A DNA stretch of 64,000 nucleotides, from positions 124,001 to 188,000 of the forward strand of contig NZ_JAGIYY010000006.1 in the NCBI RefSeq assembly GCF_017813335.1. Reading direction: 5' to 3'. Positions within the stretch are counted from its first letter, which is position 1. Each line of letters opens with the position of its first letter. Shown here one piece after another: positions 47,009 to 56,212 of the stretch. Below the pieces are notes generated by a model. That model saw only the letters and a program-made list of their open reading frames with translations, did not search any database and was not told where the DNA came from. The stretch is from Tianweitania sediminis. GTDB lineage: Bacteria; Pseudomonadota; Alphaproteobacteria; Rhizobiales; Rhizobiaceae. A program made the translations under genes and the position numbers.

Positions 47009-47226
47009 GATTTCCTCGCTGTAGGTGTGAAGAGACGAACCTATGAAGGCGGGGCCCACCACGCAAGACGCACATTTTCCGAGAAGGGAGGCCAGACAGG
47101 ATCATCCTCCCAACAGGCAGGCGTCGCGCAGCAACAACGCCTTTGACCAGCCGAAGTTCGAAGGGACGTGCGGGGTTCCGCATCCGCATCGAACAGTCTA
47201 GGAGCATCGCTCCGGAGAGCCGATTC

Positions 47227-48018
47227 ATGACGAAATATCGCGCCACACCACAAGACGGCACCGTATGGGTCACCGGCGCAAGCGGCGGTATTGGCTATGC
47301 CCTGGCCCTCGCTCTGGCGCGCGCCGGCTATACGGTGGCGGCCTCAGCCCGAAGCGCTGATCGCTTGGACGATCTCGCCAAGGAAGCGGTTGCTCCGGGA
47401 CGCATTGTGCCCTTTCCGCTCGATGTCACGGATGAAGCCAAGGTGCGGAGCGTAGTGGAACGCATCGAACAGGAGCTCGGCCCGATCGCACTGGCGGTTC
47501 TGAATGCCGGAACCTCCCTTCCAGCCACGGGCGTTCGCATCCAGCCGCCTCTTTACGAGCGCGTCTACGACGTGAATCTGTTTGGGGTGGTTCGCTGCAT
47601 GGCGCCGGTCGTCGAGCGCATGAAGGCGCGCAACAAGGGGCAAATTGCGATTGTCGGTTCCCTAACCGCCTATTTCGGGCTGCCGGGCACCGCCGCCTAT
47701 GGCGCGACGAAAGCCGCCTTAAACGCAATGGCCGAGTCCCTGCGCTTTGACTTCCACACGCTGGATATCCGCATTCAGGTCATCAATCCGGGCTTTGTGG
47801 ATACAGCCATGACCCGGCTGAACCGCTTCCCCATGCCCGGCCTGATGACACCGGATGCCGCTGCCAAGCGGATCACGAGCGGCCTCCAAGATGGCGGCTT
47901 CGAAGTGACGTTCCCGCGCCGGCTGGCCTGGCCCATGAAGGCGGTGCGCCTTTTGCCGCACGCCATCCTGTTTCCGCTTCTTTTTCGTCTCACCCGTTGG
48001 GGTCGACGGCCCTCATGA
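47227..48018 (+). CDS. SDR-family oxidoreductase
   Basis: This 263-residue classical short-chain dehydrogenase has the cofactor motif TGASGGIGYALALALARAG, NAG in VLNAGTS, and catalytic residues in IVGSLTAYFGLPGTAAYGATK (Ser, Tyr and Lys). Substrate is unknown. It begins at the ATG at 47227; the upstream part of the frame is not conserved. It is convergent with the MFS gene, seven bases apart. Confidence 0.9.
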   Translation: MTKYRATPQDGTVWVTGASGGIGYALALALARAGYTVAASARSADRLDDLAKEAVAPGRIVPFPLDVTDEAKVRSVVERIEQELGPIALAVLNAGTSLPATGVRIQPPLYERVYDVNLFGVVRCMAPVVERMKARNKGQIAIVGSLTAYFGLPGTAAYGATKAALNAMAESLRFDFHTLDIRIQVINPGFVDTAMTRLNRFPMPGLMTPDAAAKRITSGLQDGGFEVTFPRRLAWPMKAVRLLPHAILFPLLFRLTRWGRRPS

Positions 48019-48025
48019 TGCTTGA

Positions 48026-49222
48026 TCAGGGCCGATCGGGCTTGGCGTCCGTGGACCACAGGTAGATCAGAACGGCCAAGGCTAGCAGAAGCGCATAAAA
48101 CCAGAACAGCGCGGAATAAGCCGCAGACGGTTCGCCTGGAACCGTGGCAGCAGTCACCACTGCGCCGCTCGCGAACTGCATCGCTCCCACGCCGCCGATC
48201 GAGAAGAAGTTCATCAAGGTGGAACCGCGACCGACCAGGTGAGGCGGATAGAAAGCGCGCGCATGCGCCATGAGAAGTCCGTAGCTCGCCCCCGCAAGAC
48301 CCATGGCGATGAACAGAAGAGTGACAGTGGCGATGCTGGTGACAGGCTGGCTGGCGAGGATCACAACCACAACAAGGCTGATCAGATTGCCGCCGACAGC
48401 GATCCATTTGCGGGTCCGCAGCAGGGTGTCCAGCGGTCCATAAAGGAAGTTCCCTGCCACCATAGCGAGCGCCATGAACAGGGTGACGCGCCCAATCGTC
48501 AGCGCATCCGCGCCGTATAGATCCGTCAGGTAGGTGCCGGCCCAAAGGCTTCGGACATTCACCACAGGACCGTAGTTCACCGCCGTCAGGGGGATGATCG
48601 CCCAAAGCGCCGGGATCTTTAGGAGCTCGATATAGCCTCGAAAGCCTGCTCCCGATGCATGCCCGATATGGGTCGGTTCCGGATCACGCACGAGAAGAAA
48701 AACAGCGCCCGCGGCAAAAAGGGTGAAAACGCCAAGACCCGCCATGACTTCGCGCCAGCCAAACATCTCCGCGGCATTGGCGAGCGGCGAGGCGCCCACC
48801 ACGTTGCCGAGACTTCCGATCCCAACCATCATCGACGTGAGCAGCGCCAGCTTGGCCGGCGGATAGCTTTTGGAAAATACGTAAACAGCGCCCATCAGCG
48901 CGGCCGAACATCCGATCCCGATGAGTGCCATGGCAACGATGATCATTTCGGGGCTGTTGGCCGTGGCGAACACCGCTGCGCCTGAACCGCCGCCGGCGGC
49001 AAGGAGAAGGCTGGTAGTTCGCCGCGGTCCATAGCGGTCGAGCCAAACGCCGACGGCAAATTGCATCAGGGCGAAGGCCACGAACCATGCACCGGAGGCC
49101 AGGGACAGCTGCGCTTTTGTTGCGCCGAGTTCAGCGGTGAGAGCCGGAGTGAGAACCGCGAGAAAGGTCCGGTAGAATTGCGACAGCATGTAGCCGAGCG
49201 CAAACGCGACGAGTCCAACCAA
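48026..49222 (-). CDS. MFS transporter
   Basis: This 398-residue protein has about twelve membrane segments and an MFS loop motif after helix 2 (VGVWLDRYGPRRT). The start LVAFALGYMLSQFYRTFLAVL is typical for the anion/YfkF-like branch. It probably moves a small organic solute; nothing nearby indicates which. It lies on the minus strand upstream of no obvious partner. Confidence 0.9.
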   Translation of the reverse strand: MVGLVAFALGYMLSQFYRTFLAVLTPALTAELGATKAQLSLASGAWFVAFALMQFAVGVWLDRYGPRRTTSLLLAAGGGSGAAVFATANSPEMIIVAMALIGIGCSAALMGAVYVFSKSYPPAKLALLTSMMVGIGSLGNVVGASPLANAAEMFGWREVMAGLGVFTLFAAGAVFLLVRDPEPTHIGHASGAGFRGYIELLKIPALWAIIPLTAVNYGPVVNVRSLWAGTYLTDLYGADALTIGRVTLFMALAMVAGNFLYGPLDTLLRTRKWIAVGGNLISLVVVVILASQPVTSIATVTLLFIAMGLAGASYGLLMAHARAFYPPHLVGRGSTLMNFFSIGGVGAMQFASGAVVTAATVPGEPSAAYSALFWFYALLLALAVLIYLWSTDAKPDRP

Positions 49223-49247
49223 GGCTTACCTCCCACCGCCCCGAACG

Positions 49248-49274
49248 AAAAACGGAGCCGGTTTCCCGGCTCCG
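49248..49274 (-). terminator. DEAD-box helicase gene terminator
   Basis: Perfect 9-bp stem CGGAGCCGG / CCGGCTCCG (49253-49261 and 49266-49274) with a four-base loop, followed on the minus strand by TTTTT. It ends 28 bases after the helicase stop. Confidence 0.88.
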
Positions 49275-49301
49275 CCTATGCGATCGATGGGGGGATTGCA
49301 A

Positions 49302-50678
49302 TCAGGCTGCGCGTGGAGCCGGCTTGCGGTTGCTCCAACCGCGACGCTTGCCGCGGAATGGCTTTTGCCCTTCTGGCTTGCCGCCGCGGACATCGCCATT
49401 ACCACCGGTCGCAGCACGGCCCTGCCCTTCCGGACGCTTGCCGCCGCGGGCGTGTTGCGGGCGTTGATTTCCCCGCGCGCCACGAGGCGCCTGCGGCTGA
49501 GCGGCGGCCGCATCGAGATCCACGCCACCTGAAAGGTCGCTGACGATGGTCAGCTTGGTGCGGGTGACCTTTTCCACAGCACGAAGCTTTGCTGCCTCAG
49601 CCGGATCGCAAAGCGTGATGGCGATGCCATCGGCGCCGTTGCGGCCGGTGCGTCCAATCCGGTGGACATAGCTTTCCGCTTCATCCGGCAAGTCGAAGTT
49701 CACGACATGGCTGATGCCCGGCACGTCGATGCCACGCGCGGCGATGTCGGTCGCGACCAGAATGCGAACCGAACCGTCGCGGAAACCCTGCAAAGCTTTC
49801 TGACGCGCATTCTGGGACTTGTTGCCATGGATCACTGCGGCCTTGAAGCCGTCCTTTTCGAGATCACGCGTGACGCGATCGGCACCGTGCTTGGTGCGTG
49901 CAAAAACGATCACCTGGCTCATCGCCTCATCGCCGAGCAGCTTGGACAGGAAGACCCGCTTCTGCTTCAGCGGCACGATGTGAACGCTCTGCTGGATCTC
50001 CTTCGCGGTCGTGCCCTGCGGCGCAACTTCGATGCGAACCGGGTCGTTCAACAGCGTGTCGGCCAAAGAGGCGATCTCAGTGGGCATGGTCGCTGAAAAC
50101 AGCGCCGTTTGCCGCTTGTGATGGGTGGCCTTTGCCAGACGCTTCACGTCGTTGATGAAGCCCATGTCCAGCATGCGGTCGGCTTCATCCAGCACCAGCC
50201 AGCGTGTTTCCGAGAGAACCACATCGTTTTCGCGCACGAGGTCGACGAGCCGGCCAGGCGTCGCGATCAGAAGATCGACTCCCGGCGCAAGCTTCTTGAC
50301 CTGGCTGAAGCGTGACACGCCACCAAGCACGAGAGCAGTCGAAATATGCATGCCCTTCGTTACGGAACGGATCGTTTCCTCGATCTGCACCGCGAGTTCA
50401 CGCGTTGGCGCAAGGATCAGTGCGCGCGCCGTCTTCGGCGTTCGCTTGCTTCCGAGTGCTGCGATCTTGGACAGGATCGGAAGCGTAAAGGCAGCGGTCT
50501 TGCCGGAGCCGGTTTGCGCAATGGCGACGATGTCGCGACCTTCCAGATGCACGGGAATGGCGGCAACCTGGATCGGCTTCGGCGTGACGAAGCCTGCATT
50601 GGCTGTGTTTTGAAGAAGTGTTCCTGACAAGCCGAGTTCGGCCATGGTCGGAATGGTGGTGGTTTCGATATCAGTCAA
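49302..50678 (-). CDS. DEAD-box RNA helicase (RhlE-like)
   Basis: This 458-residue helicase has the Q motif PKPIQ, Walker A AQTGSGKTAAF, LDEADRML (DEAD), SAT, and motif VI HRIGRTGR. The C-terminal tail from about residue 380 is Arg/Gly/Gln-rich (RGARGNQRPQ, RGGKRP), fitting RNA binding. It remodels RNA in ribosome assembly or decay, often at low temperature. The TTG start at 50678 has AGGA eight bases upstream; an alternative ATG at codon 12 lacks such a site. Confidence 0.94.
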   Translation of the reverse strand: MTDIETTTIPTMAELGLSGTLLQNTANAGFVTPKPIQVAAIPVHLEGRDIVAIAQTGSGKTAAFTLPILSKIAALGSKRTPKTARALILAPTRELAVQIEETIRSVTKGMHISTALVLGGVSRFSQVKKLAPGVDLLIATPGRLVDLVRENDVVLSETRWLVLDEADRMLDMGFINDVKRLAKATHHKRQTALFSATMPTEIASLADTLLNDPVRIEVAPQGTTAKEIQQSVHIVPLKQKRVFLSKLLGDEAMSQVIVFARTKHGADRVTRDLEKDGFKAAVIHGNKSQNARQKALQGFRDGSVRILVATDIAARGIDVPGISHVVNFDLPDEAESYVHRIGRTGRNGADGIAITLCDPAEAAKLRAVEKVTRTKLTIVSDLSGGVDLDAAAAQPQAPRGARGNQRPQHARGGKRPEGQGRAATGGNGDVRGGKPEGQKPFRGKRRGWSNRKPAPRAA

Positions 50679-50948
50679 AAGAACTATCCTGCGGACACAT
50701 GCCGCAATGTGCCGACGGGCGCAGCCCCGCGGCAGAGATGATGAGAAACGACGAGGCGACGGAGGTAAGTCCGTTCGGTTGCGCTGCCGTGCCTAACAGA
50801 GGCAATGTTATTCCTCACGAACACGCGAGGAATACGACGCAACCAGTCCCATAAGGAGAAAGCCGGCAGACCCGGCCCATGCGCCTGCAGGCCGTATATG
50901 GCAGGTCATGCGCTGCAGCGCAAGATCGCTCGGCGATACCAGCACGCA

Positions 50949-52493
50949 ATGAGCTCCGATGGACGAGAAGCCGCTCATCGCTTATGCGGGTTGCGCCGAT
51001 TGCCGTTGTTTCCTGTTGTTTGGATCGCCACCTCCTTGCAAAGCCTAGCTGTTCGTTCCGCGGTACATGCCGCAGGCATCTTCGGACTTTACCTGTCTGG
51101 CACGATGCTGCTGCCGGCGGCCGTCGACCTTTATTATGGCAACGAAGACTGGAAGGTCTTTGCCTTTTCGGCGTTCCTCACGGGTGGGTTTTCGCTCGCC
51201 GTGGCTCTCGCGACGCAATCCAGCGCCCCCTCCGTTTCGCCGCGCTTTGGCTTTTTGCTGGTGAACCTCCTGTGGGGCACCGCAGCCCTCGCTGGATCTG
51301 TTCCCTTCCTCTTATCCTCGCTCGAGATGGGCCTGACGGACGCAATCTTCGAGTCTGTTTCCGGCATCACCACCACCGGGGGAACGGTGATCACCGGTCT
51401 CGACAGCGCGCCGCCGGGCATTCTGTTCTGGCGCTCCCTGATACAGTGGATGGGCGGCATCGGGGTTATCGCCTTGGGACTCTTCATCCTGCCCTACCTG
51501 AACATCGGCGGCGTGACCTATTTCAAGATCGAGTCGTCCGACATTGAAGACCGTCCTTTCGAGCGGCTGACGACTTTCACCGTCGCCCTCCTCACCATCT
51601 ATTCCTTGCTGACCCTAACCTGCGCCGTGTCCTACGCCGCCGCGGGCATGACTGGCTTTGACGCAATCAACCACGCGATGTCCACGGTTTCGACCGCGGG
51701 GTTTTCCACGCATGACGCCTCGTTCGGCCGCTACGGCGACAACTACGCGGTCTTGTGGACCGCAATCGTTTTCATGACGATCGCCGCTTTGCCCTCGTCG
51801 ATCCTGATTTTGTTTGCAATCCGTGGCCGCACCGAAGCCATTCGAGATCCGCAGATCCGCGTCTTCCTCGGCTACACGATCGTGCTGTCCCTTGGCGTCA
51901 CGGTCTATCTCCGCACGATCGACGGGGTGGATTTTTGGGAAGCGCTGACCCACTCAACGTTCAACTTTGTGTCCGTGATCACCACCACGGGCTTCGCAAG
52001 CGACGACTACAACCTGTGGGGCCCGTTCGCGATCGCCTGCTTCTTCGTGGCGAGCTTCCTCGGCGGATGCTCGGGATCGACGTCAGGCGGCATCAAGGCC
52101 TATCGCTTCTTTATTCTTTACCGGCTGATGGCCAACGGCTTGCGGCGCCTGATCTACCCCAATGTGGTCTTGCCGGTCCGCTACGGTGACCGCCCTGTTG
52201 ATGACGTCATGCAGCGCAGCGTCGTGCTTTTCATCTGCGCCTTCATGATGATCTGGCTGCTCGGCAGCGTGCTGCTCGCGGCCACTGGTTTGGACCTGAC
52301 CACAGCAACAACGGCAACGGTGGGAGCGCTCGCGAATGTCGGCCCTGGATTGGGCGACATCGTAGGTCCGGCTGGCAACTACACGACCTTTCCCGACGCC
52401 GCGAAATGGGTGCTTTCGCTGGCGATGTTGTTTGGGCGGCTGGAGATATTGGCGGTTCTGGTGATCTTCACGCCGGGCTTCTGGGGCCGCTGA
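50949..52493 (+). CDS. trkH: Trk potassium uptake membrane subunit TrkH
   Basis: About 514 residues from the ATG at 50949, with eight or more membrane segments and repeated selectivity-filter-like loops (SGITTTGGTVITGL, TVSTAGFSTHDASF, VITTTGFASDDY, ALANVGPGLG). Together with TrkA it forms the K+ uptake system. The exact start is unsure: no strong ribosome binding site precedes 50949, and the first membrane segment begins only at about residue 40. A longer frame to 50805 is not needed. Confidence 0.93.
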   Translation: MSSDGREAAHRLCGLRRLPLFPVVWIATSLQSLAVRSAVHAAGIFGLYLSGTMLLPAAVDLYYGNEDWKVFAFSAFLTGGFSLAVALATQSSAPSVSPRFGFLLVNLLWGTAALAGSVPFLLSSLEMGLTDAIFESVSGITTTGGTVITGLDSAPPGILFWRSLIQWMGGIGVIALGLFILPYLNIGGVTYFKIESSDIEDRPFERLTTFTVALLTIYSLLTLTCAVSYAAAGMTGFDAINHAMSTVSTAGFSTHDASFGRYGDNYAVLWTAIVFMTIAALPSSILILFAIRGRTEAIRDPQIRVFLGYTIVLSLGVTVYLRTIDGVDFWEALTHSTFNFVSVITTTGFASDDYNLWGPFAIACFFVASFLGGCSGSTSGGIKAYRFFILYRLMANGLRRLIYPNVVLPVRYGDRPVDDVMQRSVVLFICAFMMIWLLGSVLLAATGLDLTTATTATVGALANVGPGLGDIVGPAGNYTTFPDAAKWVLSLAMLFGRLEILAVLVIFTPGFWGR

Positions 52494-52670
52494 GGCAGCC
52501 TTTGCATTGCGTATGCGACGAAAGAATAAGGGTGTTTGACCGGTGTTGGCCACCAATGTCCGTGATCAGGACCTTCGCCCGGTTGCGTTCAGCAGCAAAA
52601 TAAAAGAACCATGCTGCAGAAGCAGTGATCGGGAGGAGACCGGTCGCGCCTTCTCGAAAAGGAGGAATCA

Positions 52671-53645
52671 ATGAAAGCACTTCTTGCGTCACTGGCTGCC
52701 GCACTCACCCTTGCCACCACCAGCTTCGCTTCGGCGCAGTCGTTTCCGGAGCGGAATATTACCATTGTCGTGCCGTTTTCCGCCGGCGGTCCTACCGACA
52801 CGGTGACGCGACTTGTGGCCGAAGCAATGTCGAAAGACCTCGGCCAGCAGGTCCTTGTGGAAAATGTTGGCGGTGCCGGCGGCACCCTTGGTGCTGCCCG
52901 CGTCGCTGATGCGGAAGCCGACGGCTACACGCTGCTGCTCCACCACATCGGCATGGCCACCAGCGCCACGCTTTACCGCAAGCTGCCTTTCGATACGCTC
53001 AACGCTTTCGAGTACATCGGCCTCGTCACGGAAGTTCCGATGACACTTGTCGCCCGGAAGGATCTGGAACCCACCGATCTCAAGGGGCTCATTGAATATG
53101 CGAAGGCCAACAAGGATACGGTGACGGTTGCCAATGCTGGTATCGGCGCTGCTTCGCACCTGTGCGGCATGCTGTTCATGAGCGCGATCGAAACACCGCT
53201 GGTGACCGTTCCCTACAAGGGCACCGGTCCAGCTATGACCGACCTGCTCGGCGGCCAAGTCGACATCATGTGCGACCAGACCACCAACACCACCAAGCAG
53301 ATCCAGGGCGGCACCATCAAGGCTTACGCCGTGACTGCGCCCGAGCGCCTGGATGTTCTTCCTGATGTGCCGACTGGCAGCGAAGCTGGGCTGAAGGAGT
53401 TCGACGTCTCGATCTGGCATGGTTTGTATGCCCCGAAGGGCACGCCGTCCGAGGTGGTTGACCGCTTGTCCAAGTCGCTGCAGGCGGCCCTGGCCGACCA
53501 GAACGTGATTGATCGTTTCGCCGAACTCGGCACGGAGCCGTCGCCTGCGGAAGATGCAACCCCTGCTGCGCTGAAGGCGAAGCTGGAAGGTGAAATCGAT
53601 CGCTGGAAGCCGGTGATCGAAGCCGCCGGCCAATACGCGGATTGA
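52671..53645 (+). CDS. tctC: Tripartite tricarboxylate transporter substrate-binding protein (TctC/Bug family)
   Basis: This 324-residue protein has a signal peptide (MKALLASLAAALTLATTSFA|SA) and a Bug-family fold starting FPERNITIVVPFSAGGPTDT, with LVENVGGAGGTLGAARV. AAAGGAGG lies five bases before the ATG. It is the first gene of a complete tctC-tctB-tctA set. The substrate may be citrate-like or an aromatic acid but cannot be read from the sequence. Confidence 0.95.
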   Translation: MKALLASLAAALTLATTSFASAQSFPERNITIVVPFSAGGPTDTVTRLVAEAMSKDLGQQVLVENVGGAGGTLGAARVADAEADGYTLLLHHIGMATSATLYRKLPFDTLNAFEYIGLVTEVPMTLVARKDLEPTDLKGLIEYAKANKDTVTVANAGIGAASHLCGMLFMSAIETPLVTVPYKGTGPAMTDLLGGQVDIMCDQTTNTTKQIQGGTIKAYAVTAPERLDVLPDVPTGSEAGLKEFDVSIWHGLYAPKGTPSEVVDRLSKSLQAALADQNVIDRFAELGTEPSPAEDATPAALKAKLEGEIDRWKPVIEAAGQYAD

Positions 53646-53715
53646 TCCTGCGGTGAGCGGGTGGGCCTTGCCGCCCTCCCGCTCCTTGCTCCCTACCCTT
53701 ACCCGGAACCACATC

Positions 53716-54177
53716 ATGAAATCCCTGTCGTTCGACAAGGTGAACGGCTTCGCTGGCCTGCTCTTCATCATCCTCGGTGGGTTCTTCGCCGTGCAGGCCT
53801 ATGGCCTCGACCTTGGCACGGCCTTCCGAATGGGTCCGGGCTACTTCCCTTTGGTGCTGGCCGTGATCCTTATCGGCTTGGGGTTGATCGTCTTGATCCA
53901 GGCCACACAGGTGTCGGGTGAGGCTTTAGGGGCCGTCGCCTGGCGCGGCATGCTCCTGATCTTGCCTGCGCCGATCGTTTTCGGATTGACCGTCAGGGGG
54001 CTTGGCTTCGTCCCGTCGTTGTTCCTGACCGCGCTGGTCGCCTCCTTTGCCTCGACGCGAATGACCATCCTGCGGGCGCTCCTGGTTGCCGCCGCCGTCA
54101 CCATCTTCGCATCGCTGGTGTTCATTGAAGCGCTGGGGCTGCCCTTCCGCCTTTTCGGCCCTTGGCTCGGATACTGA
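53716..54177 (+). CDS. tctB: Tripartite tricarboxylate transporter TctB family protein
   Basis: This 153-residue small membrane protein has four predicted helices (GLLFIILGGFFAVQAYG; FPLVLAVILIGLGLIVLI; LLILPAPIVFGL; FVPSLFLTALVASFA). The length and GPGYFP motif fit TctB. It starts 70 bases after tctC and ends 4 bases before tctA. Confidence 0.93.
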   Translation: MKSLSFDKVNGFAGLLFIILGGFFAVQAYGLDLGTAFRMGPGYFPLVLAVILIGLGLIVLIQATQVSGEALGAVAWRGMLLILPAPIVFGLTVRGLGFVPSLFLTALVASFASTRMTILRALLVAAAVTIFASLVFIEALGLPFRLFGPWLGY

Positions 54178-54181
54178 CCTG

Positions 54182-55687
54182 ATGGATCTCTTCAGCAATC
54201 TGGCTCTGGGCTTCGCAACGGCCGCTTCGCCCTGGAACCTGTTGTTCTGCCTGATCGGCGTTCTGCTGGGCACGCTGATTGGCGTTCTGCCGGGCATTGG
54301 CGCCACGGCCACGATTGCCATGCTGCTGCCGATCACCTTTCAGCTGGAGCCCGTGTCGTCGCTCATCATGCTGGCCGGCATCTACTACGGCGCCCAGTAT
54401 GGCGGCTCCACCACAGCCATCCTCATCAACATGCCGGGCGAAAGCTCATCCGCGGTGACCGCGATCGACGGTTACCAGATGGCGCGAAAAGGCAAAGCGG
54501 GCGCAGCCCTTGCCATTGCTGCAATCGGGTCTTTTTTCGCCGGAACGGTTTCCACGTTCCTTGTCGCAATCTTCGCCCCGCCGCTGACCTCCATTGCCCT
54601 CCAATTCGGTGCAGCCGAATATTTCTCGCTGATGGTGGTGGGCCTGGTTTCCTCGATCGCCTTGGCGCACGGCTCCATCATCAAGGCCTTGGCGATGGTC
54701 GTGCTCGGGCTGCTGCTAGGCCTGGTCGGCACCGACATCTACAGCGGCACACCTCGCTTCACCCTGGGCATCCGCGAATATGCCGATGGCCTGAATTTCG
54801 TCGCCGTTGCGGTTGGCGTGTTTGGCGTTGCGGAGATCCTCCGCAACCTCGAAAGCGAGAAAACACGCACAGCCGTGATCACGAAGGTATCGGGGCTTTT
54901 CCCCTCGCGAGAGGAGTTGCGCGCGATCGTAGCGCCCGTGCTGCGGGGCACCGCGATCGGTTCGGCGCTTGGTATCCTTCCCGGCGGTGGCGCCATCCTC
55001 GCTTCTTTCGCCTCTTACACGGTCGAGAAGCGTGTATCGCAACGTCCGGAGGAATTCGGTCACGGCGCAGTGGCCGGCGTGGCGGGGCCCGAGTCTGCCA
55101 ACAATGCGGGCGCGCAAACGTCCTTTATCCCCATGCTGACGCTTGGCATCCCTGCCAATCCCGTGATGGCCCTGATGATTGGTGCCATGATCATTCAGGG
55201 GATCGTGCCAGGTCCCAACGTCGCAACCGAGCAGCCGGCGCTGTTCTGGGGCATCATTGCGTCCATGTGGATCGGCAATCTGATGCTGGTGATCCTGAAT
55301 CTTCCGCTCATCGGCCTTTGGGTGAAGCTCCTGACAGTGCCCTATTACGTCCTTTTCCCGATCATCATGGCCTTCTGCTCCATCGGCGTTTACAGCGTCA
55401 ACGGCAATCCCTACGACCTCTATGCCGTCGCGTTGTTTGGTCTGCTTGGCTACGGCCTCGTCAAACTGCGCTGCGAGCCCGCGCCTCTGCTGCTGGGCTT
55501 CGTCCTGGGGCCGCTTCTCGAAGAAAACCTGCGCCGTGCCATGATCATCTCGCGCGGTGACCCATCCGTCTTCGTGACACGCCCGATCAGCGCTATCCTC
55601 CTGCTGATCGCCGTCGCCGTTTTGGTGGTCGTGTTCCTTCCATCAGTGCGTCGCAAGCGCGAGGAAGTCTTCGTCGAGGAAGACTGA
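54182..55687 (+). CDS. tctA: Tripartite tricarboxylate transporter permease TctA
   Basis: This 501-residue permease of about twelve membrane helices has the family signature GVLPGIGATATIAMLLP near residue 35 and a second repeat GILPGGGAILASFASYTVEK near 265, with a long GVAGPESANNAGAQ loop. It drives uptake of the solute captured by TctC using the ion gradient. The ATG at 54182 was chosen because the longer frame lies within tctB. Confidence 0.96.
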   Translation: MDLFSNLALGFATAASPWNLLFCLIGVLLGTLIGVLPGIGATATIAMLLPITFQLEPVSSLIMLAGIYYGAQYGGSTTAILINMPGESSSAVTAIDGYQMARKGKAGAALAIAAIGSFFAGTVSTFLVAIFAPPLTSIALQFGAAEYFSLMVVGLVSSIALAHGSIIKALAMVVLGLLLGLVGTDIYSGTPRFTLGIREYADGLNFVAVAVGVFGVAEILRNLESEKTRTAVITKVSGLFPSREELRAIVAPVLRGTAIGSALGILPGGGAILASFASYTVEKRVSQRPEEFGHGAVAGVAGPESANNAGAQTSFIPMLTLGIPANPVMALMIGAMIIQGIVPGPNVATEQPALFWGIIASMWIGNLMLVILNLPLIGLWVKLLTVPYYVLFPIIMAFCSIGVYSVNGNPYDLYAVALFGLLGYGLVKLRCEPAPLLLGFVLGPLLEENLRRAMIISRGDPSVFVTRPISAILLLIAVAVLVVVFLPSVRRKREEVFVEED

Positions 55688-55740
55688 CTACATAGGACGG
55701 ACAGCGTTTCTGTGAGGCTTCTAGCCGCTAACGTCGCCCA

Positions 55741-56127
55741 TCAGGTGTTGACGCCGAGTTCAACCAGCCGCTCGACGCAGGACTCTTCGGCCTGATCGAG
55801 TTCCTGAAGTGTCTCCTCGAGGTCCCGGCGCTTCTGCTTGAGGCTGTCGCGCTTCTCATCGATTCGCTTGATCATCAGCTTGAGCTGCCCGACTTCTCCG
55901 GGCGGCTCCTTGTACATCTGCACGATCTCCCGGATTTCGTTGATCGAGAAGCCAAGACGCTTGCCGCGCAGGATCTGCTTCAGAAGGTGCCGGTCGCTGG
56001 GCCGGAACAACCGTGTGCGGCCACGCCTCACAGGATGGATGAGACCTTCGTCCTCGTAAAAACGCAGGGTGCGCGTGGAAACGTCGAATTCCCGCGTCAG
56101 TTCGGTGATCGTGTAGTACTCTCGCAC
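55741..56127 (-). CDS. MerR-family transcriptional regulator
   Basis: About 128 residues. The winged-helix N-terminus YYTITELTREFDVSTRTLRF binds DNA, followed by FYEDEGLIHPVRRG and the dimerising coiled coil MIKRIDEKRDSLKQKRRDLE. A single cysteine near the end (EESCVERL) leaves the effector unknown. A GTG at 56127 precedes the family motif; an ATG twelve codons upstream is also possible. It is convergent with tctA, and a link to either neighbour is not shown. Confidence 0.88.
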   Translation of the reverse strand: MREYYTITELTREFDVSTRTLRFYEDEGLIHPVRRGRTRLFRPSDRHLLKQILRGKRLGFSINEIREIVQMYKEPPGEVGQLKLMIKRIDEKRDSLKQKRRDLEETLQELDQAEESCVERLVELGVNT

Positions 56128-56212
56128 GCTTCGCCAACTCTGCAGAAAAAGGTGGCAGAGCATGTCACCGCATTTACGTAAAAGTCAAACCGGAGCACGG
56201 TTTGCCGAGCCT

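Noticed and set aside
47009-47226. Possible SAM-type riboswitch in the cysK leader
   Set aside because: No SAM-II or SAH core or matching stems could be found; only an ordinary ribosome binding site is seen.
50850-50856. AAGGAG ahead of trkH
   Set aside because: No start codon lies 5-12 bases downstream in the trkH frame, so it does not fix the trkH start.
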